This document shows positions 8,605-18,403 of a stretch of 64,000 bases of DNA, piece after piece. The stretch spans positions 124,001 through 188,000 of the forward strand of contig CAVVYM010000010.1 of NCBI GenBank assembly GCA_963752505.1. The letters run 5' to 3'. The position numbers and the translations under genes are program-made. Origin of the DNA: JACJWR01 sp963752505. GTDB lineage: Bacteria > Actinomycetota > Actinomycetes > S36-B12 > UBA10799. The stretch's first letter is position 1, and every line of letters begins with the position of its first letter. The notes under the pieces are model-generated. The model had not been told where the DNA came from. It was given only the letters and a program-made list of their open reading frames with translations, and did not search any database.

Positions 8605-10269
8605 CTACCTGACGAAGGTCCCCAACCCGTCGGCGTTGAGGAACTCGATCGTTACCTGGGCCGATTCGCCGCCAACCGGCGGTGTGAACGCCACTGCCGA
8701 CATGCCGACCGCGTTCTCGCCGGTGGGTTCGTAGGAGTAGGTGGTGCCCGACCAGTGCGTCAGTGGGAACTCCAGGCCCTTGGGCCCGAGCACCATCACC
8801 AGTGAATCTCCCCTGGCAACCACCTGCAGCGGGCCGTAGTAGTCGTTGGCGTAGGTGCCGGTCAAAGTATCCAGCGGCGGGCTCGGGCTTGGTGTGGCGG
8901 GCGCCTTGTCGTTGGCCAACTCGCTCGGATTCGTGAAGAACTGACTGTCCATGACTTGTTTGAAGGCCGGTTGCCAGTCGCGGCTGATCTCACCGGTCTC
9001 CACGATGTCCAGGAAGGACGCGGCAATGGCCTCCGGTGCGCCCTGCGGAGCACCGTTGGTCAGTACGACGATGCCGAGATCCTCAGACGGCAGCAGAGTC
9101 AGCGTGGTGGAGGCACCTAGGTTGAAGGCGCCGCTGTGGCTGAGGCGGACGCGCCCGGTGTCGTCGGTTCCCGAGCCGATCCCCAAGGCGTAGAACCCGG
9201 GGCGCGCCGCCGGGGTTTCGGTAGGGCTGCTCAGGATGTGGGGCAGGCGCGACTCCTGCAGCACCTCGGGAGCAACGATCTCGGCACCCTCCCACGCACC
9301 ATTGGCCAGTTGCAGTTTCAGCCACAACGCCATGTCCGCAGCCGTGGAACTCACGCCACCGGCCGGTGATTGGGCCTGCGGATCGCGCACTTCGGTGGCT
9401 TCGTAACGGTCGCCAAGCCAGCTGTGGGTGACAGCCTTGTTCGAGGCCGCCTCATAGGCTGCGAAATCCGAGCTCGTATTGGCCATCCCGAGCGGGGTGT
9501 AGAGGCGGTCTTGTGACAGTTGGGGCCACGGCATGCCTTGCGATGCCGCCACAGCCTCGGCCGCGGCGGTGAGCCCGAAATTCGTGTACTGGAATTCGGT
9601 GCGGAACGGTTCAAGCGGCAGCAACCGCAGTTTCGCGAGGATCTCGGCTTGATTGAAACCGAGATCCTCGAGCAGGTCGCCAGCGTGGTCGGGTAGTCCG
9701 CTGCGGTGCGAATACAAGTCTGCCAGCGTCACGTTGGCCGTGACGTACGGATCGTTGAGCGCGAAGGTCGGCAGGTACTTCGTGACCGGGTCGTCCCACG
9801 TGACGTCGGTCGAGCTGACGACGGACGACACCACGGTGGAGCCAACTGGCTTTGAGAGCGAAGCCAACTGAAAGACCGTGTTCTCGTCGACGGGTGCGTC
9901 CTCACCCAAGGCGCGCACCCCGAATCCCTTGAGGTAGACCGTCTCGCCTTCGTGCACTACGGCCACTGAGACGCCCGGTACGCCTGACTTCGCCATCACA
10001 TCGGCGACGATGGCGTCGAGCTGGTTGACGGCTTCCTCAACTTGACCGGCTGGGATCGTCAGCGCCGAGCGTTCGGCGGGATTCCCTTCAGCGGCCGGTG
10101 ACGCGAACGGCAATGCCGACAGGTCAGCGGGGGTGTCGCTGTCGGCGGATTGCCCGCAACCCGCCAAGATCGCAGCGGCGAGTGCGGTCACGGCGATGGT
10201 TCGCGAGAATCGGCGGCGTCTGCGCGGGGACGCGGCGGCAGACGGGTTGGGCAACTCGATCTGACTCAC
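8605..10269 (-). CDS. Lipoprotein serine hydrolase (beta-lactamase/PBP4* family)
   Basis: 554 residues from GTG 10269. It has an Arg-rich N-terminus, a hydrophobic segment and a lipobox ending in LAGC with Cys38, so it is predicted to be a lipoprotein on the outer face of the membrane. The class C beta-lactamase fold shows S137-L-S-K140, a Y-T-N triad in FQYTNFG, and HSGAFNLG as the third motif. About 100 extra C-terminal residues suggest an added beta-barrel domain. Relatives include D-amino peptidases, esterases and PBP-like proteins; actual beta-lactam hydrolysis cannot be assumed. The start is ten bases beyond the rocD stop, within the same transcript; AAGG precedes it. Confidence 0.82.
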   Translation of the reverse strand: MSQIELPNPSAAASPRRRRRFSRTIAVTALAAAILAGCGQSADSDTPADLSALPFASPAAEGNPAERSALTIPAGQVEEAVNQLDAIVADVMAKSGVPGVSVAVVHEGETVYLKGFGVRALGEDAPVDENTVFQLASLSKPVGSTVVSSVVSSTDVTWDDPVTKYLPTFALNDPYVTANVTLADLYSHRSGLPDHAGDLLEDLGFNQAEILAKLRLLPLEPFRTEFQYTNFGLTAAAEAVAASQGMPWPQLSQDRLYTPLGMANTSSDFAAYEAASNKAVTHSWLGDRYEATEVRDPQAQSPAGGVSSTAADMALWLKLQLANGAWEGAEIVAPEVLQESRLPHILSSPTETPAARPGFYALGIGSGTDDTGRVRLSHSGAFNLGASTTLTLLPSEDLGIVVLTNGAPQGAPEAIAASFLDIVETGEISRDWQPAFKQVMDSQFFTNPSELANDKAPATPSPSPPLDTLTGTYANDYYGPLQVVARGDSLVMVLGPKGLEFPLTHWSGTTYSYEPTGENAVGMSAVAFTPPVGGESAQVTIEFLNADGLGTFVR

Positions 10270-10279
10270 GTGAGCGCCT

Positions 10280-11479
10280 TCACGACAGCACTTCGAGTAC
10301 AACGTCGATGCCGTGGTCGAGGTCGGCTTCGCTGATCATCAGGGGCGGCGCGAGCCGCAGCGTCGTCTCGTGGGTCTCCTTGACGATAAGTCCCGCCGCC
10401 AATGCGCTCAGGCACCGCGGACGCACCGGTGCGTAGTCCATGCTGACCTGCACGCCCGCCCACAGCCCGCGACCGCGCACCTGCGCCACCGAATCTGGTG
10501 CCTCGTTGTGCAGCCGAGCCAGCATGTGGGTGCCGAGTTCCCTCGACCGCTGCTGGTACTCCCCGGTGGCGAGTATGGCAATGACCTCGCGGCCGACGGC
10601 GAGAGCCAGCGGGTTGCCGCCGAAGGTGGATCCATGCTGGCCTGGTTCGAGCACGCCGAGCACGTCATCCCGGGCGACAATCGCGGAGACTGGCAGGATC
10701 CCGCCGCCGAGGGCCTTACCCAGCACCAGCACATCTGGAGTGACGCCGTCCCAGTCGCAGGTGAGGGTCGCACCGGTGCGCCCCAGGCCGGACTGCACTT
10801 CGTCGGCGATGAAGAGGACGTTTGCCTCCCGGCAGGCCGCGGCGGCCTCACTGAGGTAGCCCTGGGGCGGCACGATGACTCCCGCCTCACCTTGAATCGG
10901 CTCGACGAGGAAACCCACCACGTTCGGATCGTCCAGCGCGGCTCGCAACGACTCGATGTCGCCATACGTGACCGCGTGGAACCCAGGTGTAAACGGGCCG
11001 AAGTCGTCGCGCGCGACCGGGTCGTCACTGAACGAGATGATGGTCGTGGTGCGACCGTGAAAGTTCTGGTGAGCCACGAGGATCACCGCTTGGTCCTCCG
11101 GGACGCCTTTTTCCCGATAGCCCCAGGCGCGTGTCACCTTGATGGCCGTCTCGACCCCCTCGGCGCCGGTGTTCATCGGCAGCACACGATCCATTCCCAC
11201 CAGGTCGGCCAGTTCCTCGCAGAAGGGACCCAGTTGATCGGAGTGCACGGCCCGACTCGTCAGGGTGACCTTGCCGAGTTGCTCGATAGTTGCGGCGACG
11301 AGCCGCGGGTGGCGGTGGCCAAAGTTGAGTGCGGAATAGGCGCTGAGAAAGTCGAGGTACTTGCGCCCCTCGACATCGGTGACCCACGCCCCCTCGGCGG
11401 CGGCCACCACCACGGGCAGCGGGTGGTAGTTGTGCGCACCGCGCTCGTCCTCAAGTTGTCGCAATGCCGCGGAATCCAT
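10280..11479 (-). CDS. rocD: Ornithine aminotransferase
   Basis: 399 residues. It is a class III PLP aminotransferase transferring the delta-amino group of ornithine to 2-oxoglutarate, giving glutamate semialdehyde for proline/glutamate metabolism. Seen are the subgroup signature MNTGAEGVETAIKVTRAWGY, the HGRTTTIISFS segment, FIADEVQSGLGRTG, and the PLP lysine K255 in LGKALGGG. The ATG is preceded by TACGGT-N6-ATG with no Shine-Dalgarno, predicting a leaderless message. A lipoprotein hydrolase gene follows ten bases after the stop. Acetylornithine aminotransferase is the main alternative but lacks this signature combination. Confidence 0.9.
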   Translation of the reverse strand: MDSAALRQLEDERGAHNYHPLPVVVAAAEGAWVTDVEGRKYLDFLSAYSALNFGHRHPRLVAATIEQLGKVTLTSRAVHSDQLGPFCEELADLVGMDRVLPMNTGAEGVETAIKVTRAWGYREKGVPEDQAVILVAHQNFHGRTTTIISFSDDPVARDDFGPFTPGFHAVTYGDIESLRAALDDPNVVGFLVEPIQGEAGVIVPPQGYLSEAAAACREANVLFIADEVQSGLGRTGATLTCDWDGVTPDVLVLGKALGGGILPVSAIVARDDVLGVLEPGQHGSTFGGNPLALAVGREVIAILATGEYQQRSRELGTHMLARLHNEAPDSVAQVRGRGLWAGVQVSMDYAPVRPRCLSALAAGLIVKETHETTLRLAPPLMISEADLDHGIDVVLEVLS

Positions 11480-11485
11480 GGCACC

Positions 11486-11491
11486 ACCGTA
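11486..11491 (-). promoter_or_regulatory. -10 hexamer of rocD (leaderless)
   Basis: TACGGT on the minus strand ends six bases before the rocD ATG, so the transcript should begin at or next to the start codon. No good -35 element is visible. Confidence 0.45.
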
Positions 11492-11631
11492 GCCGCCAGG
11501 GGTCGGTCAATCCTGCCGTGCGGGGGTCGGAAACCATGTTCACGAGCAGAGGCCGCCGGCGCCCACAGCGGCTATCCAACGCGCGGCGAATCTCGGGCGC
11601 TCGGCGCGGATCGACGTCGCTCGCGCTGCAA

Positions 11632-13347
11632 CTAGTTGCGGAACTGCGGTGGCCGCGGGTCTGCCGGTGGTGTGGGCTTGACTGGAACGTACGGCGCAGC
11701 CTGGTCGAGGATGGCCGGGCGCACCGCCGGGCAACCCTCCCGCACGACGGGAGCCCGTCCGAACCGCAGTATTGGCCCGATCGCCACGGCGCCAGCGGGG
11801 CTCGCCGTGGCGGGCGTGCTGGCAAGGGGGCTCGGCGTCGGCGTCGGCGTCGGTGTGGGTGTCGGGCTCGGAGTGGGAGTTGGCGTCGGTGTGGGACTGG
11901 GCGTGGGCGTCGGCGTCGGCTCCGGTTCGGGCTGTGCGCAGTAGGCGACCGCCGCCAGGTAGTCCGTGCGCGCCTGCGCCTGGGCTGCGTAGAACTGGTC
12001 GCGAGCGGCCACCGCGGCCTCCCAATCGGCCAGTGCCTGGTAGTACACCGCCCGATCCGTTTCGATCTTGCGCCAGGCGTCGGCGACGATCGCGACGGAG
12101 ACCACGTACTGCTGGTAGTTGGTCACGCCTGTGAGGTAGTCGTTCCACTGCACGTAGTAGGACGTCACTTGCGGTCGCCACGCCTGTTGGGCGGCGAGCA
12201 GGTTGTTGCGGGCGGTCGCGCGCAGTGCATCGCGGCGCTCCTCAACCTCCTTGGCGTCAATCATCGGGGCGGTTGACGAAGTGAACTCCCAGCCGCAGCC
12301 CGGTCCCAGGCTGTCCACCTGGGGGACCTTGATGACGGTGGCCACTGGCTCAGGGCCCGGACTTGACGGCGCGACCGGCTTGGGGACTTCCGGGGGAAGC
12401 TGAACCGGCCAGACCGGTTCCGCGGGACGCTTCGGAGCATTGGCATCCGTGAGTGACACAGGTGCTTGATTCAGCGACACCGCCGTGACTCCGGGGGGCG
12501 GATCGGGCGGACCAAGCGGAGCGACCCGTACTTCAGAGTCGGCTACCAGCCCCTCGTAGGGCACATCCGTGAGCCACGGATTGCGACGTTCGTCCCCGAC
12601 TGTGCCCACTGGATCGAGGCAGGTGGTCAGATTCTGCGCCAGCGCCGTGTCCAGCGCCCCGGCGATCGCCTGCATCTCCGGGCGGGGTCCCACGAACTGC
12701 ATGAGCACGTCGCCCCGACGCACCAGCGCCACTGAGGTGTTGGGTAGGTCCGCGGTGACGGCTTGCACCCCGACGCCGTCAAGACCGGTCGGGGTCTTGA
12801 CGTCGGGCCGCTCGGCTGCGCACTGCGTGAGCGACGCCGCCGCTGATTCCATCACCCACGGTCCGGTGCCGGTGGGAAAGGCGGAGACTGTCGCCGACAC
12901 GGTTCGATCGGTGACGTTGAAGAACTTGTAGCTGCCCAGAACCGCTTGCGTCGGCGTGTTGATGTCGCAGGGGAAAACGGTCACGCCGCCGCTGCCCAGG
13001 TCGACTGGGGCGGTGGCGGTGAAGTTCGGTACCTCGGTTGCCATGGTTGCTGCGATGGTGGCAGCGGCCGGCGACGAGGCGGCGCTGACGCTGGAGGGAG
13101 CGACCTCGGCGTCGCTGTTCTCGCTGGCGGTGAACTGGAACGGCAACGCCCCGGCCCCCATGAGTCCGCCCGCAGCAACGGCGTTGATGAGCAGCACCGC
13201 ACCGGTGGCCACCATGGCGGCCCGAGTTGTACCCCCGCTGCGAGGCACCGACGTGGAATCATGGGTGGAGTCACGGGATTGGGCAGCATCGTCTGGCCGG
13301 TTGCTGGAACCGTCCGACATGTCGGCTTCGTCCCACCGACGGGTCAC
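11632..13347 (-). CDS. Membrane-anchored Pro-Thr repeat protein of unknown function
   Basis: 571 residues from GTG 13347, which follows CCAAGGAGG at ideal spacing; the ATG at 13320 has no such site. An acidic, Ser-rich cytoplasmic N-terminus of about 42 residues precedes one transmembrane segment (about 43-66). The exterior part begins with an Ala/Thr/Val-rich domain containing DVKTPTGLDGVG and a likely disulfide region, then an alanine-rich, probably helical segment with repeated Trp/Tyr/Gln (about 390-490). A (PT/PS)n run and a short C-terminal tail with a Cys follow. I recognise no family. The topology suggests a cell-envelope protein. It is divergent from the adjacent class A PBP gene, which may hint at a wall-related role, though this is only context. 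Confidence 0.65.
   Translation of the reverse strand: MTRRWDEADMSDGSSNRPDDAAQSRDSTHDSTSVPRSGGTTRAAMVATGAVLLINAVAAGGLMGAGALPFQFTASENSDAEVAPSSVSAASSPAAATIAATMATEVPNFTATAPVDLGSGGVTVFPCDINTPTQAVLGSYKFFNVTDRTVSATVSAFPTGTGPWVMESAAASLTQCAAERPDVKTPTGLDGVGVQAVTADLPNTSVALVRRGDVLMQFVGPRPEMQAIAGALDTALAQNLTTCLDPVGTVGDERRNPWLTDVPYEGLVADSEVRVAPLGPPDPPPGVTAVSLNQAPVSLTDANAPKRPAEPVWPVQLPPEVPKPVAPSSPGPEPVATVIKVPQVDSLGPGCGWEFTSSTAPMIDAKEVEERRDALRATARNNLLAAQQAWRPQVTSYYVQWNDYLTGVTNYQQYVVSVAIVADAWRKIETDRAVYYQALADWEAAVAARDQFYAAQAQARTDYLAAVAYCAQPEPEPTPTPTPSPTPTPTPTPSPTPTPTPTPTPSPLASTPATASPAGAVAIGPILRFGRAPVVREGCPAVRPAILDQAAPYVPVKPTPPADPRPPQFRN
11826..11930. repeat. Hexanucleotide-like GGCGTC/GGTGTG repeat coding (PT/PS)n
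   Basis: About 100 bases of variations on ggcgtc/ggtgtg/ggagtg on the + strand encode alternating Pro-Thr/Pro-Ser in the membrane-anchored repeat protein. The array is frame-neutral if it changes by whole hexamers. Confidence 0.6.
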
Positions 13348-13481
13348 GCTGCCTCCTTGGTGTGCTCGAGAGCCACTCGTGTGCACTGTTTGCGGGGTAC
13401 CAGTGTTACCTATTGGGCGTTGCGGAGCGACGTCTAGTTCCCCTGCGTCGCGTCAAATGTTCAGTTGCAAGGAGGTGAAGG

Positions 13482-15830
13482 GTGCGTCGTCAGAAGCGCC
13501 GAGTTCGACGTTCACCCTCCCTGCGAGCAGCGTTCCCGCACGCCTCCTACAGCGCTGGGAGCCGATCGAGGGGCGGCCGGTTCGGCAGAACGGCAAAGGC
13601 CACCACGTTGTTCGTCGGCGGCACAGTGGGAGTGGGGTTGCTGGCCGGTTTGATCGTCGCCCCCGCCGCGATGGCGGCGGGCCTGGGTGCGATTCGTGGC
13701 ACGGATCTGTGGGACGCCATCCCGGTGGAAGTGCCGTTCGACGCCCCGCTGCCGCAACGATCGGTGATGGTCGACCGCAATGGTGAGGTGTTTGCGACCT
13801 TGTTCGCGGAGGATCGGATTCCCGTCTCGCGCGAGCAGTTGTCGCCGCTGTTCGTCGATGCGCTGCTGGCCACTGAGGATGCGCGCTTCTACGAGCACAA
13901 CGGCGTAGACGTGCTCGGGACGGGCCGGGCGCTGCTGAACAACGTGCTGGGTGGGGACCGGCAGGGCGCGTCCACCATCACCCAGCAGTGGATCAAGAAT
14001 CTGACGCAGGCTGCCGCGGATACCGAGGCGAAACGTGACGCGGCCGACGATGTCAGCGTCTCGCGCAAGATCGCCGAGGCCCGTGCCGCCGCCGAAGCCG
14101 AGGCCCAACTGAGCAAGGACGAGATCCTCACGCGCTATGTCAACACCGCCTTCTACGGCGCGGGGGCCTACGGCATTGGCGCGGCGTCTGCCCGCTACTA
14201 CTCCACGACGCCGGACAACCTCACGTTGAATCAGGCGGCGATGCTCGCCGGAGTGCTCAACTCGCCGGGCCTGTTCGATCCGCTGCTGAACCCGGACGCC
14301 GCCATCGCACGCCGCGACCAGGTGCTCGACCGGATGGTTGAGGAAGGCTTTCTCGACGCCGCCACCGCGCAGGAGACAAAGAATCTTCCGCTTGAACTGG
14401 CACCGTCGGTGCCGCCGAACGGCTGTGCGCTGGCGACGTACCCGATCTACTGCCAGTGGGTCAAGGAGACGATCACGAACGATCCGTCGTTCGGACCGAC
14501 GCCCGAATCCAGGGCCGATCTGCTCTACCGGGGTGGGCTGCGCATCGAGACCGCGCTGGATCCGCAGGTGCAGGCATCGGCCCAGGCTGCTGCCGAAGCC
14601 GCAGTAGAGCCCACCAATCGGGTTGCCACCGGCATCGCGGTCGTACAACCCGGCACCGGCGAAGTCCTGGCGCTCGCCAGCAACCGACCGTGGGGATCCG
14701 ACGAGGCAGCGGGCCAGACCGAAGTGCTGTATCCGGTCCTGCCCAACTTCCAGCCGGGATCAACGTTCAAGCCGATCACCCTGGCGACAGCGGTGGAGGG
14801 CGGCTTCAGCCCCAAGACGGTGTGGAATGCCCCGGAGCGCTACATACCGGCGTCGTTGAACTACCCCGAGGGCGGATTCGCGAACGCAGACGACGGCCCG
14901 GGCGGATTGCTGACAGCAGAGCAAGCCACCTGGCGTTCTGTGAACACCTACTACGTGTGGTTGGTCGAGCAGATCGGGGTGCTCAAGACTGCGGAGATGG
15001 CCCAGCGGTTGGGCATGGCCAGCATTTCCACCGAAGGCGGCCCGGAGCCAGTCGGTCCCCGCGACGCGTCGCTGACACTCGGCGACTTCAACACGTCACC
15101 GCTGCAGGTGGCCAATGTCTATGCCACCTTCGCCTCGGGCGGGGTGCGGTGCAATCCGATCGGGGTCACGGCCCTGGTCCGCGACGGCGACGAGAGGTTG
15201 CCCGTGGCGCTGGCCGACTGCACGCAGGTGCTCGATCCCGCGGTGGCGGCAACCATCAACACGGTGCTGCAAGCGAACGTCGACGGAACCGACCCGCTCC
15301 GCACTGCCCAGGGCGGATCCATCGGCCGCCCGGTCATCGGCAAGACCGGAACCGCCGGCGACTTCGCCGCCGCCTGGTTCGCCGGGGCGACACCACAGAT
15401 GGCGACGGCCGTGTGGATGGGCGATCCGCGCGGTGGCGTGGCGAATCCGATGGTCGACGTGGTGGCCTTCGGCCAGTTCTACAAGGAGATGTACGGTGGC
15501 CAGGCGCCGGCGCAGATCTGGCAGCAGACCATGGCAGCCGCCCACGACGGTCGACCTGTGGTGCAATTCCCGCCAGGCAACAAGCCGTCGCTGCCCTCGG
15601 TGCTGGTGCCCAACGTGGTCGGTATGCCGGTCGACGCGGCCCTGGGTGCTCTCGCGGAGGCGGACTTCACGGTGACGATCTCACCGGACACAGCCGTGGC
15701 CGCACAGCAATTGCCGCCGGACTACGTGGTGGCGATGGATCCCCCTCCCGGCACGCCGCGTCAGAGTGGAACGCCGGTGGTGCTGACCCTTTCGCCGGGC
15801 TCTGAAACGGACGTCGTCCTGCGGCAATAG
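13482..15830 (+). CDS. Class A penicillin-binding protein (transglycosylase/transpeptidase) with PASTA domain
   Basis: 782 residues from GTG 13482, with AAGGAGG six bases upstream. It polymerises and cross-links peptidoglycan. A basic N-terminus and one membrane anchor (about 40-70) precede the GT51 domain, with the catalytic glutamate E132 in TEDARFYEHNGVD and QGASTITQQ. The transpeptidase domain has S427-T-F-K430, the S-V-N motif in WRSVNTYYV, and GKTGTAGDFAAAWFAG. One PASTA domain (VPNVVGMPVDAALG...) closes the protein and may sense muropeptides or lipid II. PonA-like architecture. A cytochrome P450 starts ten bases after the stop, although it appears to carry its own promoter. Confidence 0.93.
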   Translation: MRRQKRRVRRSPSLRAAFPHASYSAGSRSRGGRFGRTAKATTLFVGGTVGVGLLAGLIVAPAAMAAGLGAIRGTDLWDAIPVEVPFDAPLPQRSVMVDRNGEVFATLFAEDRIPVSREQLSPLFVDALLATEDARFYEHNGVDVLGTGRALLNNVLGGDRQGASTITQQWIKNLTQAAADTEAKRDAADDVSVSRKIAEARAAAEAEAQLSKDEILTRYVNTAFYGAGAYGIGAASARYYSTTPDNLTLNQAAMLAGVLNSPGLFDPLLNPDAAIARRDQVLDRMVEEGFLDAATAQETKNLPLELAPSVPPNGCALATYPIYCQWVKETITNDPSFGPTPESRADLLYRGGLRIETALDPQVQASAQAAAEAAVEPTNRVATGIAVVQPGTGEVLALASNRPWGSDEAAGQTEVLYPVLPNFQPGSTFKPITLATAVEGGFSPKTVWNAPERYIPASLNYPEGGFANADDGPGGLLTAEQATWRSVNTYYVWLVEQIGVLKTAEMAQRLGMASISTEGGPEPVGPRDASLTLGDFNTSPLQVANVYATFASGGVRCNPIGVTALVRDGDERLPVALADCTQVLDPAVAATINTVLQANVDGTDPLRTAQGGSIGRPVIGKTGTAGDFAAAWFAGATPQMATAVWMGDPRGGVANPMVDVVAFGQFYKEMYGGQAPAQIWQQTMAAAHDGRPVVQFPPGNKPSLPSVLVPNVVGMPVDAALGALAEADFTVTISPDTAVAAQQLPPDYVVAMDPPPGTPRQSGTPVVLTLSPGSETDVVLRQ

Positions 15831-15833
15831 AGT
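15828..15833 (+). promoter_or_regulatory. -10 hexamer of the P450 gene, overlapping the PBP stop
   Basis: TAGAGT begins with the TAG stop of the PBP gene and ends six bases before the P450 ATG. No Shine-Dalgarno precedes that ATG, so a leaderless transcript is likely. Confidence 0.4.
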
Positions 15834-15839
15834 CAGACT

Positions 15840-17210
15840 ATGGGTCCCCCGCCGAAACGCCATGGTTGGACTCCCGTGACCGCCCCCGGCCCCACCGGCG
15901 CGGAGATGCTGCGATCGTTCAATCGGATCCGCACCGACGCGCTCGGCTTTCTCGAGTGGGCCTGGCATTCCTATGGCGATGTGGTGCAGTTCCCCATCCC
16001 GCGGCCGCCGACTTATCTGATCTCCGCGCCTGAGGGCGTGCGGCGCGTGCTGCAGGCCAACCACCGCGGCTATGGCAAAGCCACCGTGCAGTACCGCAAC
16101 CTCGCCCTCGTCACCGGTGAGGGGCTCCTCGTGGCCGACACCGAGGTGTGGCGGGGACAGCGGAAACGCGTCCAGCCGGCGTTCCACCCCCGGGCGGTCA
16201 CCGAGGTAGCCGAGCACAGTGCTCGGGCCACGGCCGAGCTGGCCACCAATTGGGATTCCGCGACTGGTACGCGTGTGGTGGACATCGAAGAGGCCATGAT
16301 GCGCACAGCCCTCGAGATCGTGGGAGCGTCGCTTTTTGGCGCTGACCTGCGCACCGAGGCCGCGGAGTTGGTGAGCGCCACGCAAGCCGGATTGCACGCG
16401 GTTGTGGCCCGGACCCGCAATCCGCTCGCGCCACCGCTGGCAGTGCCGACGCCGGGCAACCTGCGGCTGCGGCGTGCGGTCGACCGGCTCAACCGTGCGG
16501 TGGCCGACATCGTCGCCCATCGCCAAGAGCAGCCGACCCCGGCGCAACCGCGGGACATGCTGGACGTCTTGCTCGCGAACCCGGCCATCGGCCCGCAGGA
16601 ATTACGCGATCAGATCGTCACGTTCATCGTTGCCGGGCACGAAACAATCGCCAGTGCGCTGACATGGACGTGGTACCTGCTGGGGGAGCGTCCCGAACTG
16701 GCGGCCCAGCTCGCGTCGGAGGCCGACGACGTGCTGACGAATCGCCGACCCGCAACCTTCGCCGACCTTGCATCCCTGAGACTCTCGGCGGCGGTCTTTG
16801 ACGAGGCGCTGCGGCTCTACCCGCCCGGCTGGCTCATCAGCCGGCGGGCGCTCGCAGACGACGTCGTGCTCGGCCACCGCATACCGGCCGGTGCACTGGT
16901 GCTCATCAGTCCCTATCTCGTCCATCGGCATCGGGACTCAGGCACCGACGTGGGTAGCTTCGACCCAGCCCGCTTCCTCGCGGGAGTGCCGTCTCCGGTC
17001 TCGGGCACCTACATCCCCTTCGGCGCGGGACCCCGGCTGTGCATCGGCAGGGAGATGGCTCGAGCGGAGGGGGCCATCGTGATCTCCATGGTGGCGCAAC
17101 GATTCACGATCGAACCGCTGCCCGGGCGCGTTGTGGAAGCCAACCCCATGGTCATGCTCAAACCCCGCGGCGGTCTGCCCATGTCGGTGGGGCCGCGTGC
17201 GGGTCACTAG
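15840..17210 (+). CDS. Cytochrome P450
   Basis: 456 residues, full length for a bacterial P450. Motifs appear in order: the I-helix oxygen-activation sequence AGHETIASAL (A-G-x-E-T), the K-helix E-x-x-R in EALRLYPPGW, and the heme-binding loop FGAGPRLCIGREMA with the thiolate Cys401. The LYPPGW/RRALADD context and helix layout resemble CYP102/CYP4-like fatty-acid hydroxylases rather than small actinobacterial CYP107-type enzymes, but substrate assignment is inference. No ferredoxin or reductase gene is adjacent, so electron partners are encoded elsewhere. Confidence 0.93.
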   Translation: MGPPPKRHGWTPVTAPGPTGAEMLRSFNRIRTDALGFLEWAWHSYGDVVQFPIPRPPTYLISAPEGVRRVLQANHRGYGKATVQYRNLALVTGEGLLVADTEVWRGQRKRVQPAFHPRAVTEVAEHSARATAELATNWDSATGTRVVDIEEAMMRTALEIVGASLFGADLRTEAAELVSATQAGLHAVVARTRNPLAPPLAVPTPGNLRLRRAVDRLNRAVADIVAHRQEQPTPAQPRDMLDVLLANPAIGPQELRDQIVTFIVAGHETIASALTWTWYLLGERPELAAQLASEADDVLTNRRPATFADLASLRLSAAVFDEALRLYPPGWLISRRALADDVVLGHRIPAGALVLISPYLVHRHRDSGTDVGSFDPARFLAGVPSPVSGTYIPFGAGPRLCIGREMARAEGAIVISMVAQRFTIEPLPGRVVEANPMVMLKPRGGLPMSVGPRAGH

Positions 17211-17240
17211 CGTCGGGCGTACCCGCCGGGTGGACTGAAT

Positions 17241-17255
17241 CCCCGCTCCGCGGGG
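17241..17255. terminator. GC-rich stem-loop after the P450 gene
   Basis: CCCCGC-TCC-GCGGGG is a perfect six-pair hairpin 30 bases after the P450 stop and 22 bases before the transporter gene. There is no T-tract, so intrinsic termination is uncertain; it may be a weak terminator or an mRNA end-stabilising hairpin. Confidence 0.35.
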
Positions 17256-17276
17256 GCGGCGTGGAAGTATGGGGCG

Positions 17277-18389
17277 ATGCACGACGACGACGTACCACGC
17301 GGGCTCCGCGTTGCCGCTGCCTACTCCTGGCGACTCCTGGTGATAGGCGCGTTGCTGTACGTCGGTATCGTGCTGCTCGCTCGGCTGGAACTGGTGGCGA
17401 TCGCGGTGTTCGTCGGCCTCATCATCACCGCGCTCGTGGGTCCGTTGGTCCGGCTGCTGGATCGGATCATGCCACGCGGTCTGGCCGTCGCGCTGGGGTT
17501 GTTTCTCTCGCTTGCGGTGGTGCTGGGAATCTTCACCTTCATCGGCGCTGAGGTGGCCAATCAGGCGCCCACCTTGAGTGTGAAGTTTCGCGATGGCATC
17601 GGCGAGATCGAACAGTGGCTGCGCGAGGGGCCACTGCACTGGGACGCCGAGCGCATTGAGGCCTACACCGACGAGATCCGCGCCTGGTTGGCCAACAACC
17701 AGGCAACTCTCGCGGAACAGGCCATCGGTGGTGCCGGCACTGTGGCCGAGGGGTTGACGGGCCTGGCGTTGGCGCTCTTCAGCTCCGTCTTCTTCCTGCT
17801 TGGCGGCGAGCGAATTTGGGACTGGCTGCTGTCGTTGGTGCCGCGTCGGCAACGTCCGCGCGTCGACGGTGCCGGGCTCGTGGCCTGGGGAACCTTCGCC
17901 GGCTACACCCGCGGCATCGTGGTGGTGGCCGCGACCAATGCCGTCCTGGTGGCGATCGGGCTGACCATCCTTCGGGTACCCCTGTCGGTTCCGCTCGCGT
18001 TGCTGGTGTTCTTCGGTTCGTTCATCCCCATCATCGGTGCACCGATCGCCATGGGCATCGCAGCAATCGTGGCGCTGGCCGCGCAGGGTCCTCTCACCGC
18101 ACTCGGTGTGATCGTGCTCATCGCACTGATCGGCCAATTCGAGGGCCACGTGCTGCAGCCGTTGGTGATGGCCAAGGCGGTCAACATCCATCCGCTGGCG
18201 GTGGCGCTGTCGGTGGTCGCCGGAACGGTCCTCGCTGGCATCGTCGGAGCCATCGTGGCGGTTCCTGTCGTGTCCGTGTTCTACGCCGTCGGTCGGTTCT
18301 GGGTGCGCACCACACCGCGGCAGTTGAAGCGCCCCGAGAGTCAGCCGCCCCCACTTGATCCGACAGGAACCGGGGCAGCCAGCGGCTGA
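17277..18389 (+). CDS. AI-2E family (PerM/YdiK-type) transporter
   Basis: 370 residues with seven to eight hydrophobic segments and a soluble central region (about 90-160). The C-terminal half carries the family signatures FGSFIPIIGAPIAM, GQFEGHVLQPLVMAKAVNIHPLAVALSV and AGIVGAIVAVPVV. Members export small molecules or ions; AI-2 export is proven for only a few and should not be assumed here. A stem-loop lies between it and the upstream P450. The six bases AAGTAT end six bases before the ATG and keep the A and T most conserved in a -10, so leaderless expression is possible. Confidence 0.88.
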   Translation: MHDDDVPRGLRVAAAYSWRLLVIGALLYVGIVLLARLELVAIAVFVGLIITALVGPLVRLLDRIMPRGLAVALGLFLSLAVVLGIFTFIGAEVANQAPTLSVKFRDGIGEIEQWLREGPLHWDAERIEAYTDEIRAWLANNQATLAEQAIGGAGTVAEGLTGLALALFSSVFFLLGGERIWDWLLSLVPRRQRPRVDGAGLVAWGTFAGYTRGIVVVAATNAVLVAIGLTILRVPLSVPLALLVFFGSFIPIIGAPIAMGIAAIVALAAQGPLTALGVIVLIALIGQFEGHVLQPLVMAKAVNIHPLAVALSVVAGTVLAGIVGAIVAVPVVSVFYAVGRFWVRTTPRQLKRPESQPPPLDPTGTGAASG

Positions 18390-18403
18390 GTGCCTCCGGC
18401 CCG